The position numbers and the translations under genes are program-made. A DNA stretch of 64,000 bases from HXMU1420-13 sp034669965. Its GTDB lineage: Bacteria; Bacteroidota; Rhodothermia; Balneolales; Balneolaceae. Location: NCBI GenBank assembly GCA_034669965.1, contig JAXMOK010000001.1, forward strand, positions 944,307-1,008,306. The letters are read 5' to 3'. The notes under the pieces were generated by a model. That model made no database searches and had not been told where the DNA came from. It saw nothing but the letters and a program-made list of their open reading frames with translations. Positions within the stretch are counted from its first letter, which is position 1; each line of letters opens with the position of its first letter. Below, in pieces: positions 1 through 9,744 of this stretch.

Positions 1-1
1 C

Positions 2-724
2 AATCTTGCGAAAACGATTCAAGAAGGCTTATTACCATCACCGATTCCAAAAATACCGGGAATGGACATGGCGGCGGTGAACGTATCATCACGACAAGTT
101 GGTGGCGATTACTTTGATGTTCTAAAGCTAGATGATAATGGGCATTTATTAGCAATTGCCGATGTTACCGGTAAAGGCATACCTGCGTCACTTTTAATGG
201 CCAACCTCCAATCGATGTTGCACGCCTTAGCCCCTTTGGATGTAACACTCGAAGATGCCACCGGTCGAATAAATGACATCATATACGAGAATACTCCACC
301 TGATAAGTTTATTACCTTTTTCTGGGGTAAAATTACCGATGACGGAAAAACATTTAAATACACCAATGCAGGGCATAACCCGCCTATGGTATTTAAAAAG
401 GATCAAAAGGATCCGATTTTACTGGAAGATGGGGGAGTGATTCTCGGGGCTATTCCTACTATGTTGCCATATAGCAGTGCCGAGTATAACATTGAGGATG
501 GTGATTTACTCGTATTCTTTACCGATGGGGTTACAGAAGCTATGAACCCGGAACAAACCGAAGAATACGAAGAGCACAGATTAATCGACTGCGTAAATGC
601 AAATCGTGACAAAGACGCGAAAGGAATTATGAATGCTATTATTCGTGATATCAATCACTTTTCGAATAACATTCAGTACGACGATATCACGATGATTATT
701 TTGAAAGTTAGTTCAGAGTCTTAA
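2..724 (+). CDS. SpoIIE-type PP2C serine phosphatase, 5'-truncated by window edge
   Basis: The open frame enters from the left edge and shows 240 residues of a PP2C-like SpoIIE/RsbU phosphatase domain. The frame is already coding before the first ATG at 62: an IQ..LLP motif is followed by VGGDYFD, the usual metal-binding start of this family, then DVTGKGIPASLLM, the GHNPP motif and a C-terminal YDDITMIIL with the last metal-binding Asp residues. Members dephosphorylate anti-sigma antagonists or act as output domains of signalling proteins; any N-terminal sensor (GAF, PAS or HAMP) lies outside the window. The stop overlaps the end of the convergent lytic transglycosylase gene by 17 bases. The family is certain; the partner is unknown. 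Confidence 0.9.
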   Translation, partial: NLAKTIQEGLLPSPIPKIPGMDMAAVNVSSRQVGGDYFDVLKLDDNGHLLAIADVTGKGIPASLLMANLQSMLHALAPLDVTLEDATGRINDIIYENTPPDKFITFFWGKITDDGKTFKYTNAGHNPPMVFKKDQKDPILLEDGGVILGAIPTMLPYSSAEYNIEDGDLLVFFTDGVTEAMNPEQTEEYEEHRLIDCVNANRDKDAKGIMNAIIRDINHFSNNIQYDDITMIILKVSSES

Positions 725-2219
725 TTCCCATTATTCCGGGAATACCATTGCTCCGAAACTCACTCATTGCCAAGATTGCCTCATAAGTCTCGTAGCGGTT
801 CATAATCTCGTTAACATATCGTACGGTCTCTATCCCTCTGCAAAAGCCGTATCGAGCATTTTGATAGTATCTGCGCTGCATTAGCTTTAACAACGAGCCT
901 GAAATATCATCCCAACTATTCGGATTCTTGTTTTGGTCGATGGTTAAACGCCGGGCATCAGCCACATGCCCCATTCCGGCGTTATAAGTTGCCAATGCCA
1001 ATCGCCATTGATTGGTTGAGTCTATGTAAGAATAATGATCCAGATGCTCTTTTATGATGCGAGCTCCTTCGCGTGCATTTATTTCTGGCACAAACAAGGA
1101 ATCTTCAGGAATCTCCGAAAATCTCGGTAATACCTGCATTAAACCAACAGCGCCGGCCCAACTTATTGAGGTTGGGTCGAATTTCGATTCCTGTGCAGCA
1201 ATAGCTGTTAACATCAGCCAATCCAAGTCGAATTCGGCTGCTATTTGTTGTAACAAGCTATCATATGGAGATATTATTCCGATTGGGCCCTCTTGAAACT
1301 CGGGATTAAAATATTCGGCGATTTGCGAGCTTCCTTCGTAATATTTCTTACGCAATATATTTAGAAATGCAGATCGCTTTGGGATGCCCTCTTCGTCATA
1401 TCTAAAATGGCTTCTTAAAAATCGATCCATTCTTGTTTTCAAATCTTGCGAATTTGGACGAATTGCCCATGCAATTTCATCTCTCTCGGCAATTTGTGGC
1501 CCTGCCACCAAACCCGGCATATATTTGCTGGTGGCAAAGAAAATATTATCATCAGCTACGGTTGCAGCTATTGTACCATTTGCCACTTGAAATAATAGCG
1601 ACTCGGTGTCCATATCTTCACTTACAACATTTATCTGCAAATTAAACCCTTGCTCTTGCAAACTCTCTAGGGATTTATAATACGAACTGTTTCTTCGAAT
1701 GGTGATAGGGATACCCTCTAGCTCACTTATGCTTTCTGGTGCCATATCAAGCTCCTCTGAAAGCACTACAATTTGATTCACTAAATTATATGGACGCGTA
1801 AATTCTACAATTTCCGTCCGTTCTTCAGTAATCGTATAATTTGCGGCAATTAAGTCGCCCTCACCATTATATAGCAAATCATAAGGGCTTTCATCCGGTG
1901 CAGTGATTACTACTTCTAAGGCAAGATCATTTTGTTGAGCAAACTCTCTCACCAGCTCGTATTCGAAGCCAACCTGAATTCCGCGATGAAGAAAGTACGC
2001 TCCAGAACTATAGCTGGTTATCATTCTAAGAACCCCACTTCGTTTGATCTCAGCTAAATCACGATCTACGGGTTTCTCTACAGAAACACCCAGAAGTTCA
2101 CTTCGGACTGTATTTTCGTTCTTGGTTTGTTTGGTGCATGATACTGATAATGCTATTCCGATTGCCAAGAGCCAAATACAACACTTTTTAACAGATAATA
2201 TATCTTGTAAAGTTTTCAT
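708..2219 (-). CDS. mltF: MltF-like membrane-bound lytic transglycosylase (lipoprotein)
   Basis: This 503-residue protein begins with a lipoprotein signal (hydrophobic stretch ending LSVSC, Cys28), so it is probably lipid-anchored in the periplasm. Residues about 60-290 form a family 3 solute-binding (amino-acid-binding-like) domain; residues about 325-475 form an SLT transglycosylase domain with the catalytic Glu344 in AAQESKFDP followed by GAVGLMQVLP. That order is the MltF architecture. MltF cleaves the glycan strand of peptidoglycan, and its SBP-like domain binds muropeptides in studied homologues. It is divergent from the neighbouring TonB-dependent receptor and convergent with the phosphatase. 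The gene symbol is by architecture only. Confidence 0.88.
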   Translation of the reverse strand: MKTLQDILSVKKCCIWLLAIGIALSVSCTKQTKNENTVRSELLGVSVEKPVDRDLAEIKRSGVLRMITSYSSGAYFLHRGIQVGFEYELVREFAQQNDLALEVVITAPDESPYDLLYNGEGDLIAANYTITEERTEIVEFTRPYNLVNQIVVLSEELDMAPESISELEGIPITIRRNSSYYKSLESLQEQGFNLQINVVSEDMDTESLLFQVANGTIAATVADDNIFFATSKYMPGLVAGPQIAERDEIAWAIRPNSQDLKTRMDRFLRSHFRYDEEGIPKRSAFLNILRKKYYEGSSQIAEYFNPEFQEGPIGIISPYDSLLQQIAAEFDLDWLMLTAIAAQESKFDPTSISWAGAVGLMQVLPRFSEIPEDSLFVPEINAREGARIIKEHLDHYSYIDSTNQWRLALATYNAGMGHVADARRLTIDQNKNPNSWDDISGSLLKLMQRRYYQNARYGFCRGIETVRYVNEIMNRYETYEAILAMSEFRSNGIPGIMGIKTLN

Positions 2220-2287
2220 GGCTTTTTAAATCGACTCTCCGTTTAAATTGAAATAAAATTATCTTCCCCTCACGTACGTTACTATCT

Positions 2288-2307
2288 ACCTTAGTTTAAG
2301 GTTTTTT
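2288..2307 (+). terminator. Weak terminator-like hairpin in receptor leader
   Basis: A six-base-pair inverted repeat (ACCTTA, three-base loop, TAAGGT) is followed by six T residues on the plus strand. It lies about 85 bases before the TonB-dependent receptor start, in the divergent gap between that gene and the transglycosylase. The stem is short, so it may be chance; if real it would act as a leader terminator because no plus-strand gene ends just upstream. Confidence 0.25.
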
Positions 2308-2390
2308 CGGTGTTTTTAGTAATTCATTAAAAACTTTAAACACTTATTATAAATATCATCTTTAATTAATTCAAGTATTTAACACCTTTC

Positions 2391-4835
2391 ATGACATCAG
2401 TGTTACCACGCATTCTACTTGTCTTATTTTCTGTTTTTGCACTCTCAACCGTTGCTTCGGCGCAATTGAGTGGCATTATTATTAACTCAGAAACTCTTCA
2501 GCCCATTCCAGCTGTTAATATCAGCTTTCCCGACCATAACGAAGGAACTAGCAGTGCAGAAGATGGAACTTTCTATATTAATTGGAAAGTATACCCCGTT
2601 AAGGTCACCTATTCGGCACTTGGGCATGAGCATATTGATCAATTTTATAGTTCTGCCGATACCAATCTGATTGTTTATTTAAAACCATCGGTAATGAGTT
2701 TGGAAGAAATTGTTGTGATGCCGGATCGTACTATAAATCCCATAACAAATTCTTCACCTATTGCACGAAGTACCGTAAGTATTGAGCAGCTATCTGATAA
2801 AGCGGTAACAACTGCAGTTGAATTATTGCGAGCCGAGACTGGAGTATTTGTGCAACAAACCAGTGTTGGGCAAGGCTCGTTATACATTCGTGGGCGTGCA
2901 GGGCGCGATGTACTTTATCTTTTTAATGGATTCAGAATGAATCCTAGTTTTGTACGATCGGGGCAGAATCAATACTTTGGTGCTATCGATCCATTTTTGA
3001 TTAGCAAGCTTGATGTTTATCGTGGCCCGGTTTCGGTGTATTATGGTAGCGATGCCCTCTCGGGTGGCGTAAATATTTCGCCCATCGTAAAGAAATTTTC
3101 CTTCGAAAAAGAGCTAACCGGGGAAGTTGCTTCATTTCTCAACTTTCAAGGCAATGGTGAAAAAAGTATTCATGGAAAACTCGCTTATCAAGGCCCAACA
3201 TTTACGTTGTTTGCCGGTGGCAGTTTTCGAGATTACGATTACTACAACATGAGTGAGCAATCGAATGAAGCGCTTTGGTTCCCATATGATGAAACCCTCT
3301 CGAACGCTGATTATCAGTTTAAATCGTACCAAATCTCTTCAAATATTAAAATTTCTGACCGTTCAAATCTATCATTGATTAGTTACAATGGGCGCATACC
3401 TGATGCCCCAAGAATCGATCGCACAACCTTAGGTTATAGCATTGAAAGCGCTGATGATGGAATACGTCCCCGAAATGGATATTATTCGAATACATCGCCA
3501 CTGGTTTTTTGGGGGAACACGGCTGAATATCGTTTGATTTCCGAAAAAGCTGCTTTCCAGAACTTAGGAATCAAAGCTGGTTTTTTTAAACTAAAAGATT
3601 TCAGAAAACAACAGGATTTCGACATCAACAATCCTCCTGCGTTTTCAATTAATCAAGAAGACAGAGATTATTCTTTTACGATATCTGATACTACTAATTT
3701 CGACCGTAGTACCAGCAATCAGTTTTTAGCTTCCATCGATGTTCTTTCTCGAATCTCTCCAGACCTGTATTTGAAATGGGGAGGAGATTTATCTTTTGAC
3801 CATGTGAACAGTGAACGTGTTTCAAACTTTGGTCAAGTGCGTTTACCTCGATACCCTGATGGATCGGAGTATATGCTTGGTGGTATTTTTGCACAGGTTG
3901 ATTATGCTCCATCAAACCGTTTTAGTATTGAGTACGGCGTTCGATATTCACGAGCTCACGCTTCCATTCCGTTCGAAGGAGTAAATACCAATCGAAAATT
4001 TAATCCTTATTCCGATTCATTCGGACAGTTTACCCATGCTTTAGGCCTCAGCTATAATCTTACCGACGATCTAGCATTGGTAAGCAATTTATCTACGGGA
4101 TTTAGAGCGCCAAACGTTTCCGATTTAGCAGAAATTGGAACCCGAAGTAGTGATCAGTTCCAGACACCAAACACCGATCTAAAGCCAGAAACATCTCGTA
4201 ATTTGGATATCGGAACTATGTACGATACCGAAAACTATTCCTTTGAATTTTATGCGTTTTGGCTTCATTATTCCAACAAAATCAACCGCGAAGAAACAGG
4301 GAATTTTGTAAACGAATTTGGAGAAGTTCTCCCTGCAGACAGTGTAACGTATATTTGGGATACCTTTCGGGAAGTGCGCAACGAAAATGCAACCTCCATG
4401 GAATTACTTGGCGTTGAGTTTGCCGGAGAATACAGTAATAACGATTTCATTAAAACCGGTTTAACATTTACCTACACTTGGGGCAATCTAATTAACTTAG
4501 ATCGCTCAACCGAACCTGTTGATCGAATCCCGCCTGCTAACGGCATTTTATATGTAGATTATACCCCCGCTCCAAAAATTACCATCCGTCCACAAGCCCG
4601 ATATGCTTTTGCCCACCGAAGAATATCACCGGCTGAAAAAAGCGATAACCGAGTTTCTCAAAATGGCACCGATGGATTTATGAATCTCCAACTTTTGATA
4701 AATATGCGTCCACAGGATGATGTAACTATCAAGTTTGTAGCAGATAATATTATGGATGAAGCTTACCGCGAGCATGCAAGCGGCTTAGACGGAATGGGAC
4801 GAAATTTCACTATCTCAATTAGCTATAAATTCTAA
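2391..4835 (+). CDS. TonB-dependent outer membrane receptor
   Basis: This 814-residue protein has a signal peptide ending in ASAQ (about residue 25), a carboxypeptidase-regulatory-like beta-sandwich domain (about 26-100), a plug domain (about 125-230; contains LYIRGRAGRDVLYLFNG and VYRGPVSVYYGSDALSGGVN) and a 22-strand barrel region ending in the aromatic YKF typical of BAM substrates. The late barrel motif FRAPNVSDLAE...SDQFQTPNTDLKPETSRNLDIG is common in siderophore/haem-like receptors. It moves a substrate across the outer membrane using TonB energy; the substrate cannot be told from sequence. No SusD partner follows, which argues against a SusCD glycan system. It stands alone in its transcription unit. 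Confidence 0.92.
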   Translation: MTSVLPRILLVLFSVFALSTVASAQLSGIIINSETLQPIPAVNISFPDHNEGTSSAEDGTFYINWKVYPVKVTYSALGHEHIDQFYSSADTNLIVYLKPSVMSLEEIVVMPDRTINPITNSSPIARSTVSIEQLSDKAVTTAVELLRAETGVFVQQTSVGQGSLYIRGRAGRDVLYLFNGFRMNPSFVRSGQNQYFGAIDPFLISKLDVYRGPVSVYYGSDALSGGVNISPIVKKFSFEKELTGEVASFLNFQGNGEKSIHGKLAYQGPTFTLFAGGSFRDYDYYNMSEQSNEALWFPYDETLSNADYQFKSYQISSNIKISDRSNLSLISYNGRIPDAPRIDRTTLGYSIESADDGIRPRNGYYSNTSPLVFWGNTAEYRLISEKAAFQNLGIKAGFFKLKDFRKQQDFDINNPPAFSINQEDRDYSFTISDTTNFDRSTSNQFLASIDVLSRISPDLYLKWGGDLSFDHVNSERVSNFGQVRLPRYPDGSEYMLGGIFAQVDYAPSNRFSIEYGVRYSRAHASIPFEGVNTNRKFNPYSDSFGQFTHALGLSYNLTDDLALVSNLSTGFRAPNVSDLAEIGTRSSDQFQTPNTDLKPETSRNLDIGTMYDTENYSFEFYAFWLHYSNKINREETGNFVNEFGEVLPADSVTYIWDTFREVRNENATSMELLGVEFAGEYSNNDFIKTGLTFTYTWGNLINLDRSTEPVDRIPPANGILYVDYTPAPKITIRPQARYAFAHRRISPAEKSDNRVSQNGTDGFMNLQLLINMRPQDDVTIKFVADNIMDEAYREHASGLDGMGRNFTISISYKF

Positions 4836-4852
4836 GCTAACTAAGCTTCTCC

Positions 4853-5755
4853 TCATTTCGACTTCGTCCATGTGAGCATGATGCCAATTAAAACAATCAT
4901 CATGCCAACAAAACTCATGAACAGCGGAACCTCGCCAAATATTAGGTAAGCAAACACCGAGGATACAGCCGGCTCAAAAAGAATCAACGTAGAAAGCAAT
5001 GTTGGTGAAATGTATTTCACTGCAAAATTTAGAGATCCATGTCCGGCAATTTGAGGACCTACCGCTAGTGCGAATCCTATCAACATAACAAACGCAGTAA
5101 TCTCAAAGGTAAAACCCTCTACGATAAATAGAGCGATTACGCAAGTTAAAGCTGCATAGCCATACACCGGAAAAACATATTCGAACCAGTTTCTCTTTTG
5201 TCGGATTCGGTTACCAATCAAAAAGTATCCTGCAAAAATAACTGCTGCCAAAACTGCCAAACTATTGCCAAGAAGCGGATTGGTGTATGCCGTCTCACCA
5301 TCGTAATCGGAATAGCCAATTAAAACAGAGCCAGTGAATGCCACTACTACTCCAATCCAAACCAATGCTTTAAACCGAATTTTATAGGCGAAGCGCTCAA
5401 TTAAAATAATCAAAATTGGGTGGATGGTTACCAAGACAGAAGCCGATGCAATAGATGTGTAATAGATCGAGCTGATCCAAGTTATCAGGTGTAAACCCAA
5501 CATTATGCCTGAGCAGGCTACTAGCAGATGTTCTTTAGTGGTAACGTTTTTGAATTCGCCGGCCTTCTTTTGGTAGCCATATGCCGGTAACAAAATCAAA
5601 AAAGCAATAGCTGTTCGAATTGCTGCTATTAAATATGGGGAGGAATCGGTGGCTAGCTTTACAAGAATTGGTGAGAAGCCGATCGCAGAAATACCAAAAG
5701 CGAGCAGGCCATATACCTTAACTTTTGAGAATACTGCCGAATCTTGGTTACTCAT
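4853..5755 (-). CDS. DMT family (EamA) transporter
   Basis: A 300-residue protein with about ten hydrophobic segments arranged as two EamA repeats (about 12-145 and 160-295), the pattern of the drug/metabolite transporter superfamily. The N-terminal repeat carries the usual SPILVKLATDSSPYLIAAIRT-like segment. Substrate unknown; amino acid or metabolite export is typical. Its ATG overlaps the stop codon of the upstream DUF4293 gene by one base (TAATG), so the two are probably translationally coupled. Confidence 0.88.
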   Translation of the reverse strand: MSNQDSAVFSKVKVYGLLAFGISAIGFSPILVKLATDSSPYLIAAIRTAIAFLILLPAYGYQKKAGEFKNVTTKEHLLVACSGIMLGLHLITWISSIYYTSIASASVLVTIHPILIILIERFAYKIRFKALVWIGVVVAFTGSVLIGYSDYDGETAYTNPLLGNSLAVLAAVIFAGYFLIGNRIRQKRNWFEYVFPVYGYAALTCVIALFIVEGFTFEITAFVMLIGFALAVGPQIAGHGSLNFAVKYISPTLLSTLILFEPAVSSVFAYLIFGEVPLFMSFVGMMIVLIGIMLTWTKSK

Positions 5756-6162
5756 TATCTAATGCGATCGATAGACCGAACAAGTTTTTCATCTTTGTGA
5801 ATAAATCGCAGCGCAAGTAATTGAAATACAAATCCCGCCATTACAGCCCCGGTTCCAAGTGCTTCATCCCAAAGGTACGTTCCAATTCCACCTAATGAGA
5901 AAAATACACCAACGCAAAAACCAAAACCTATAATTTGGGCCAACATGGTTCTTTTAACCCATGTAATTTGGTTTTTTCGGTTGCTGTAAAGAAAAATACA
6001 AGTAATCGAACCTATCATCGATAGCGTTAATGAAATGGCCAATCCGTAGCCGATCCACATTTGAGGATCTTCCATCGCTCGATGATAAATGGGCGTAAAA
6101 AAAGTAACGCCGGTTACAATAGCTGCTAGTGCTAAAAAAACAGTTTGAATTCGTTGTATCAC
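5755..6162 (-). CDS. DUF4293 family membrane protein
   Basis: A 135-residue protein opening with MIQRIQTVFLALAAI, the characteristic start of the DUF4293 family found in Bacteroidota. Four hydrophobic segments are visible (about 5-25, 38-60, 68-90, 100-120), with a charged C-terminus. Its function is not known. It is the first gene of a two-gene unit with the DMT transporter, overlapping its start by one base. The efflux operon terminator lies just upstream. Confidence 0.8.
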   Translation of the reverse strand: MIQRIQTVFLALAAIVTGVTFFTPIYHRAMEDPQMWIGYGLAISLTLSMIGSITCIFLYSNRKNQITWVKRTMLAQIIGFGFCVGVFFSLGGIGTYLWDEALGTGAVMAGFVFQLLALRFIHKDEKLVRSIDRIR

Positions 6163-6220
6163 TTAAGACTGATTTTTTTTTGGGATAATTTTGTGAGAAG
6201 ATAAGAGTTTCGAACAACAA

Positions 6221-6250
6221 AAAAGGGGCACGAGGCCCCCTTCTTTTTTT
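6221..6250 (-). terminator. Rho-independent terminator of the efflux operon
   Basis: GGGGC, five-base loop, GCCCC (stem 6225-6239), flanked by an A run on one side and T8 on the other. Read on the minus strand it follows the RND gene stop (6268) by about 20 bases and ends in a T run. The A/T flanks on both sides would also let it act in the opposite direction. Confidence 0.8.
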
Positions 6251-6267
6251 TCAAATTTTAGGCGGTG

Positions 6268-9200
6268 TTAATTAACCGTTTCTGGAGTTGTGTAATTGAT
6301 CTCCATATCCTGATCTTCAATTGGTTTTTTGTACATCATTTCTGAAAGGCGAACACGTGCACGCTCGAAAATGAAATAAAGTACAGGCACCAAAATCAAT
6401 GTTAGCGCAGTCGCAAACAGTAACCCAACGATTACAGCAATTGCCATTGGCCCCCACCAAGCGGCTTGCTCGCCACCCATGTAGATGTAATCGCCCAAGT
6501 TCGAAAAGAACTCGATCGGACTTCCTACTAACACGATAAAATCGAAGTTGAAACCAATTGCCAATGGAACTAAACCTAGCGTGGTTGTAATTGCCGTAAG
6601 AATTACCGGACGAAAACGCACTTTACCGGCCTGTACCAACGATTCTTTAAGTCCATACCCATCACGCTCACGTAAAATGTCTACATAATCGATGAGTACA
6701 ATGGCGTTGTTTACAACAACACCGGCTAGTGAGATTACCCCGAGGAACGCCATCAAACCAAAGGCCATTTGGAAAAACACTAAGCCGTAGAATACGCCTG
6801 CTGTCGACATTATTACTGAACTTAGAATAATGAGCGGTTTTACCACCGAATTGAATTGAGAGACCAGAATAAACGCAATTAAGAATACAGCAATCAAGAA
6901 TGCCCGGCCTAAGAAATCGAAAGATTCATCCTGCTCTTGCTGTTGCCCTGTCCAATTGTGAGAATAACCCGGAGGCAAACCTTCCAGATAATCTTTCAAC
7001 ACTTCTTGCGCCTCTGCTAACACTGCATTCGCTTGATTACCTGCTCGTACATCCGCACTAACAGTAATTACTCGTTCCGACTCTTTATGCTTAATACCAC
7101 CTAAACCGTCGCTCACTTCCCAAGTTGCAACTTCAGAAAGCGGAATTTGGGTACCTTCGTGGAAAATCGTCAGATCACCAAGCGTACTCATATCGTCGCG
7201 GTATTCGTCACTTAACCGAACAATGATATCGTATTCTTCTTTTCCATCACGATATTTCGATGCTTCAACTCCATTTATGGCCTGGCGAATTGTATAACCA
7301 ATGGTATTCGTGTTAAGCTCGTAGAGAGCCGCTTTTTCACGATCAACAGTAACCCTAATTTCAGGGCGTGCTTCCGGTAAATCTGACTCTAAGCCATCCA
7401 TTTTAATGTAAATTGAATCGCCTTCCAAAATGCGAAGCACGTCGTTCGAAGCCATTGTTAACTGCTCCATGTTAGGACCGGATATTTCCAAATTGATTGG
7501 CTTGCCTGTTGGAGGTCCGTCGGCCGGTTTTTCGACCGCAATTTCTGCGCCTACAATTTTTCCACTTAGGGCATTACGCATCGCCTCCATGTAGGCGAAC
7601 ACATCGCCTTGGCGTTGTTGAAAGTCTTTAAAATTCAGTGCTACTGTTCCAAGGTGGGTCGAGTTTCCACCTCCACCGCCAGGATCGCTGCTAATGGCTG
7701 CACCGGATGTGCCTAACACCGAGTTTAAATCGTTTGTATTATTGATGATTGTTGGTAACTCACCACGAATTTCATCGATAATTCCTTTTGTGAATTCAAC
7801 ATCGGAACCAACGGGAGCTTCTACTTGAACATAGACATCGCGAGGTGGGATATTTTCTGGGAAGAACTCCACGCCAACCGGAAAAATAATTAAAAGTCCA
7901 ATAGCACTAATAAATGCAAGTGGAGCAAAGAAAAAGGTAACGACCGCCCAGTGTCTTAACGCCCAACGGATTGCGCCTTCATACATATCAATTACTTTAT
8001 TAAGCCCATCAAGCTGCCACCATTGGCCAATCGGGTGTAAAACAAATTTGTTGAGAATCCACAATATAATTCCCAAAACAATAAGCATGGTCCATGTAAT
8101 TGGACTTGAAGCAATCAATATTAGGCCTACAAAACCAACTCCGGCACCAATAATGTATTTCCCGGTTTTGCTAAGTCCCGGTTTCTTATTTTCTTCATGA
8201 TCAACGCGCATAAACAATGCACAAATCACGGGATTAATCACCAGACCAACAAACAACGAACTTCCTAAAGTGATGATGAGCGTCTTTGGCAGGTAGCTCA
8301 TAAATTCGCCCGTAATTCCCGGCCAGAAAACCATCGGAGCGAAAGCCGCAATAGTTGTAAATGTTCCTGTAATGATTGGCACAGCAACCTCGCCGGTTCC
8401 TTTTTTAGCGGCCTCGAAATTATCGTAGCCTTCTTCTAAGTAACGATAAATGTTTTCGACCACCACAATGGCGTTATCAACCAACATCCCCAAAGCAAGA
8501 ATGAGTGAAAACAATACCACCATGTTCATGGTAATGCCAACGATGCTCAATAAAATGAACGACAAAAACATCGACATCGGGATGGAAATCCCGACAAATG
8601 AAGAGTTTCTTACCCCAAGAAAGAATAACAAAACGCCCACAACTAACAGTAGTCCAGAAATGATATTGTTTTCCAGATTGCTCACCATACTCACCACATC
8701 TTTACTTTGATCGTTGGTGATGGTGTAAGTTGTAGTTGGAGGTAGCACTGGAAGCTCAGCCTCTAAAATGGCTTTAACTTCGGTGGCTGTATCCAAAATG
8801 TTTTCACCGGATCGTTTTTTAACGCCCAATGTGATAACAGGCGAACCATTTAATGTAGAATAGGTAGCGCGTTCTTTAAACCCAAATTTTACCTCTGCAA
8901 CATCGCGCACATAAATTGGGTTTTGATTTTCACCTTTCACCACTACTTCTTCGATTGGTGCAGTTTCTTCGTACTGGCCGGGCACACGAAGTAAAAACTT
9001 CTTGGTTCCAACCGTAATATCGCCACCCGGGATCGTTACATTTTCGTTGCTGATTGCCCCAATAATATCCCCAAAACTGATATTGTAATACTTCATCTTA
9101 GGCAAATCTACGTTCACTTGAACTTCTCGCTCTAAACCACCGGTTAGATCAACGCCCAGCACCGTTGGGATCGCCTCAATTTTTTCCTGAAGATCTTCCG

Positions 9201-9735
9201 CTATTTCTTTCAATATTACTTCATCGTAATCTCCTGAAAGGTTCACGTTCATGATCGGAAATTCGGAAAGGTTGATTTCTTGAACGGTTGGCTCCTCTGC
9301 ATCTTCCGGCAATTCTGGTTTCGCCAAATCCACTTTCTCTCGCACTTTTTGCAGCGCATCTTCAATATCAACGTTGGTATCGAACTCGAGATTGATGCTT
9401 GAATACCCCTCTGAAGAGGTGGAAGTCATGGTTTTTACTTCCGAAATGCTGCCCAGCTCATCTTCCAGCTTTCGGGTAACCAGGCTTTCCATATCCTCGG
9501 GCGACACCCCCGGATACACGGTTACCACAAAAATATTCGGCACCGTAATACTAGGGAACGATTCTTTAGGAATGGTGAGGTATGAAACAATTCCCATCAC
9601 AGCGATAAGCATAACCAACACCATTACACTTATGCTGTTCTTTATCGAAAAAGAACTCATCCAGAACTCTTTTCGAACCCCACTTGCTTTAGGTGCTCCG
9701 TTATTTGCAGAGCCATTTTTTAAATCTGTATTCAT
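6268..9735 (-). CDS. Efflux RND transporter permease (HAE family)
   Basis: A 1155-residue inner membrane proton-driven pump. The ATG at 9735 is preferred over an upstream TTG codon directly next to it. It shows the RND plan: TM1 near residue 30, two large periplasmic loops (about 60-340 and 640-960) and two sets of TM helices. TM4 holds LGMLVDNAIVVVENIYR, where the AcrB Asp pair is Asp-Asn, and the TM10 region reads VVNNAIVLIDY, without the AcrB lysine. It is about 100 residues longer than AcrB, with an extra hydrophobic stretch at about 512-575 and another near the C-terminus. It works with the adaptor and TolC genes encoded just upstream, 9 bases apart. Substrate unknown. Confidence 0.93.
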   Translation of the reverse strand: MNTDLKNGSANNGAPKASGVRKEFWMSSFSIKNSISVMVLVMLIAVMGIVSYLTIPKESFPSITVPNIFVVTVYPGVSPEDMESLVTRKLEDELGSISEVKTMTSTSSEGYSSINLEFDTNVDIEDALQKVREKVDLAKPELPEDAEEPTVQEINLSEFPIMNVNLSGDYDEVILKEIAEDLQEKIEAIPTVLGVDLTGGLEREVQVNVDLPKMKYYNISFGDIIGAISNENVTIPGGDITVGTKKFLLRVPGQYEETAPIEEVVVKGENQNPIYVRDVAEVKFGFKERATYSTLNGSPVITLGVKKRSGENILDTATEVKAILEAELPVLPPTTTYTITNDQSKDVVSMVSNLENNIISGLLLVVGVLLFFLGVRNSSFVGISIPMSMFLSFILLSIVGITMNMVVLFSLILALGMLVDNAIVVVENIYRYLEEGYDNFEAAKKGTGEVAVPIITGTFTTIAAFAPMVFWPGITGEFMSYLPKTLIITLGSSLFVGLVINPVICALFMRVDHEENKKPGLSKTGKYIIGAGVGFVGLILIASSPITWTMLIVLGIILWILNKFVLHPIGQWWQLDGLNKVIDMYEGAIRWALRHWAVVTFFFAPLAFISAIGLLIIFPVGVEFFPENIPPRDVYVQVEAPVGSDVEFTKGIIDEIRGELPTIINNTNDLNSVLGTSGAAISSDPGGGGGNSTHLGTVALNFKDFQQRQGDVFAYMEAMRNALSGKIVGAEIAVEKPADGPPTGKPINLEISGPNMEQLTMASNDVLRILEGDSIYIKMDGLESDLPEARPEIRVTVDREKAALYELNTNTIGYTIRQAINGVEASKYRDGKEEYDIIVRLSDEYRDDMSTLGDLTIFHEGTQIPLSEVATWEVSDGLGGIKHKESERVITVSADVRAGNQANAVLAEAQEVLKDYLEGLPPGYSHNWTGQQQEQDESFDFLGRAFLIAVFLIAFILVSQFNSVVKPLIILSSVIMSTAGVFYGLVFFQMAFGLMAFLGVISLAGVVVNNAIVLIDYVDILRERDGYGLKESLVQAGKVRFRPVILTAITTTLGLVPLAIGFNFDFIVLVGSPIEFFSNLGDYIYMGGEQAAWWGPMAIAVIVGLLFATALTLILVPVLYFIFERARVRLSEMMYKKPIEDQDMEINYTTPETVN

Positions 9736-9744
9736 CAAAATCCT

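Noticed and set aside
2391..4835. A SusC-type polysaccharide utilisation locus
   Set aside because: No SusD gene or glycoside hydrolase is adjacent and the plug/barrel motifs fit a general TonB receptor.
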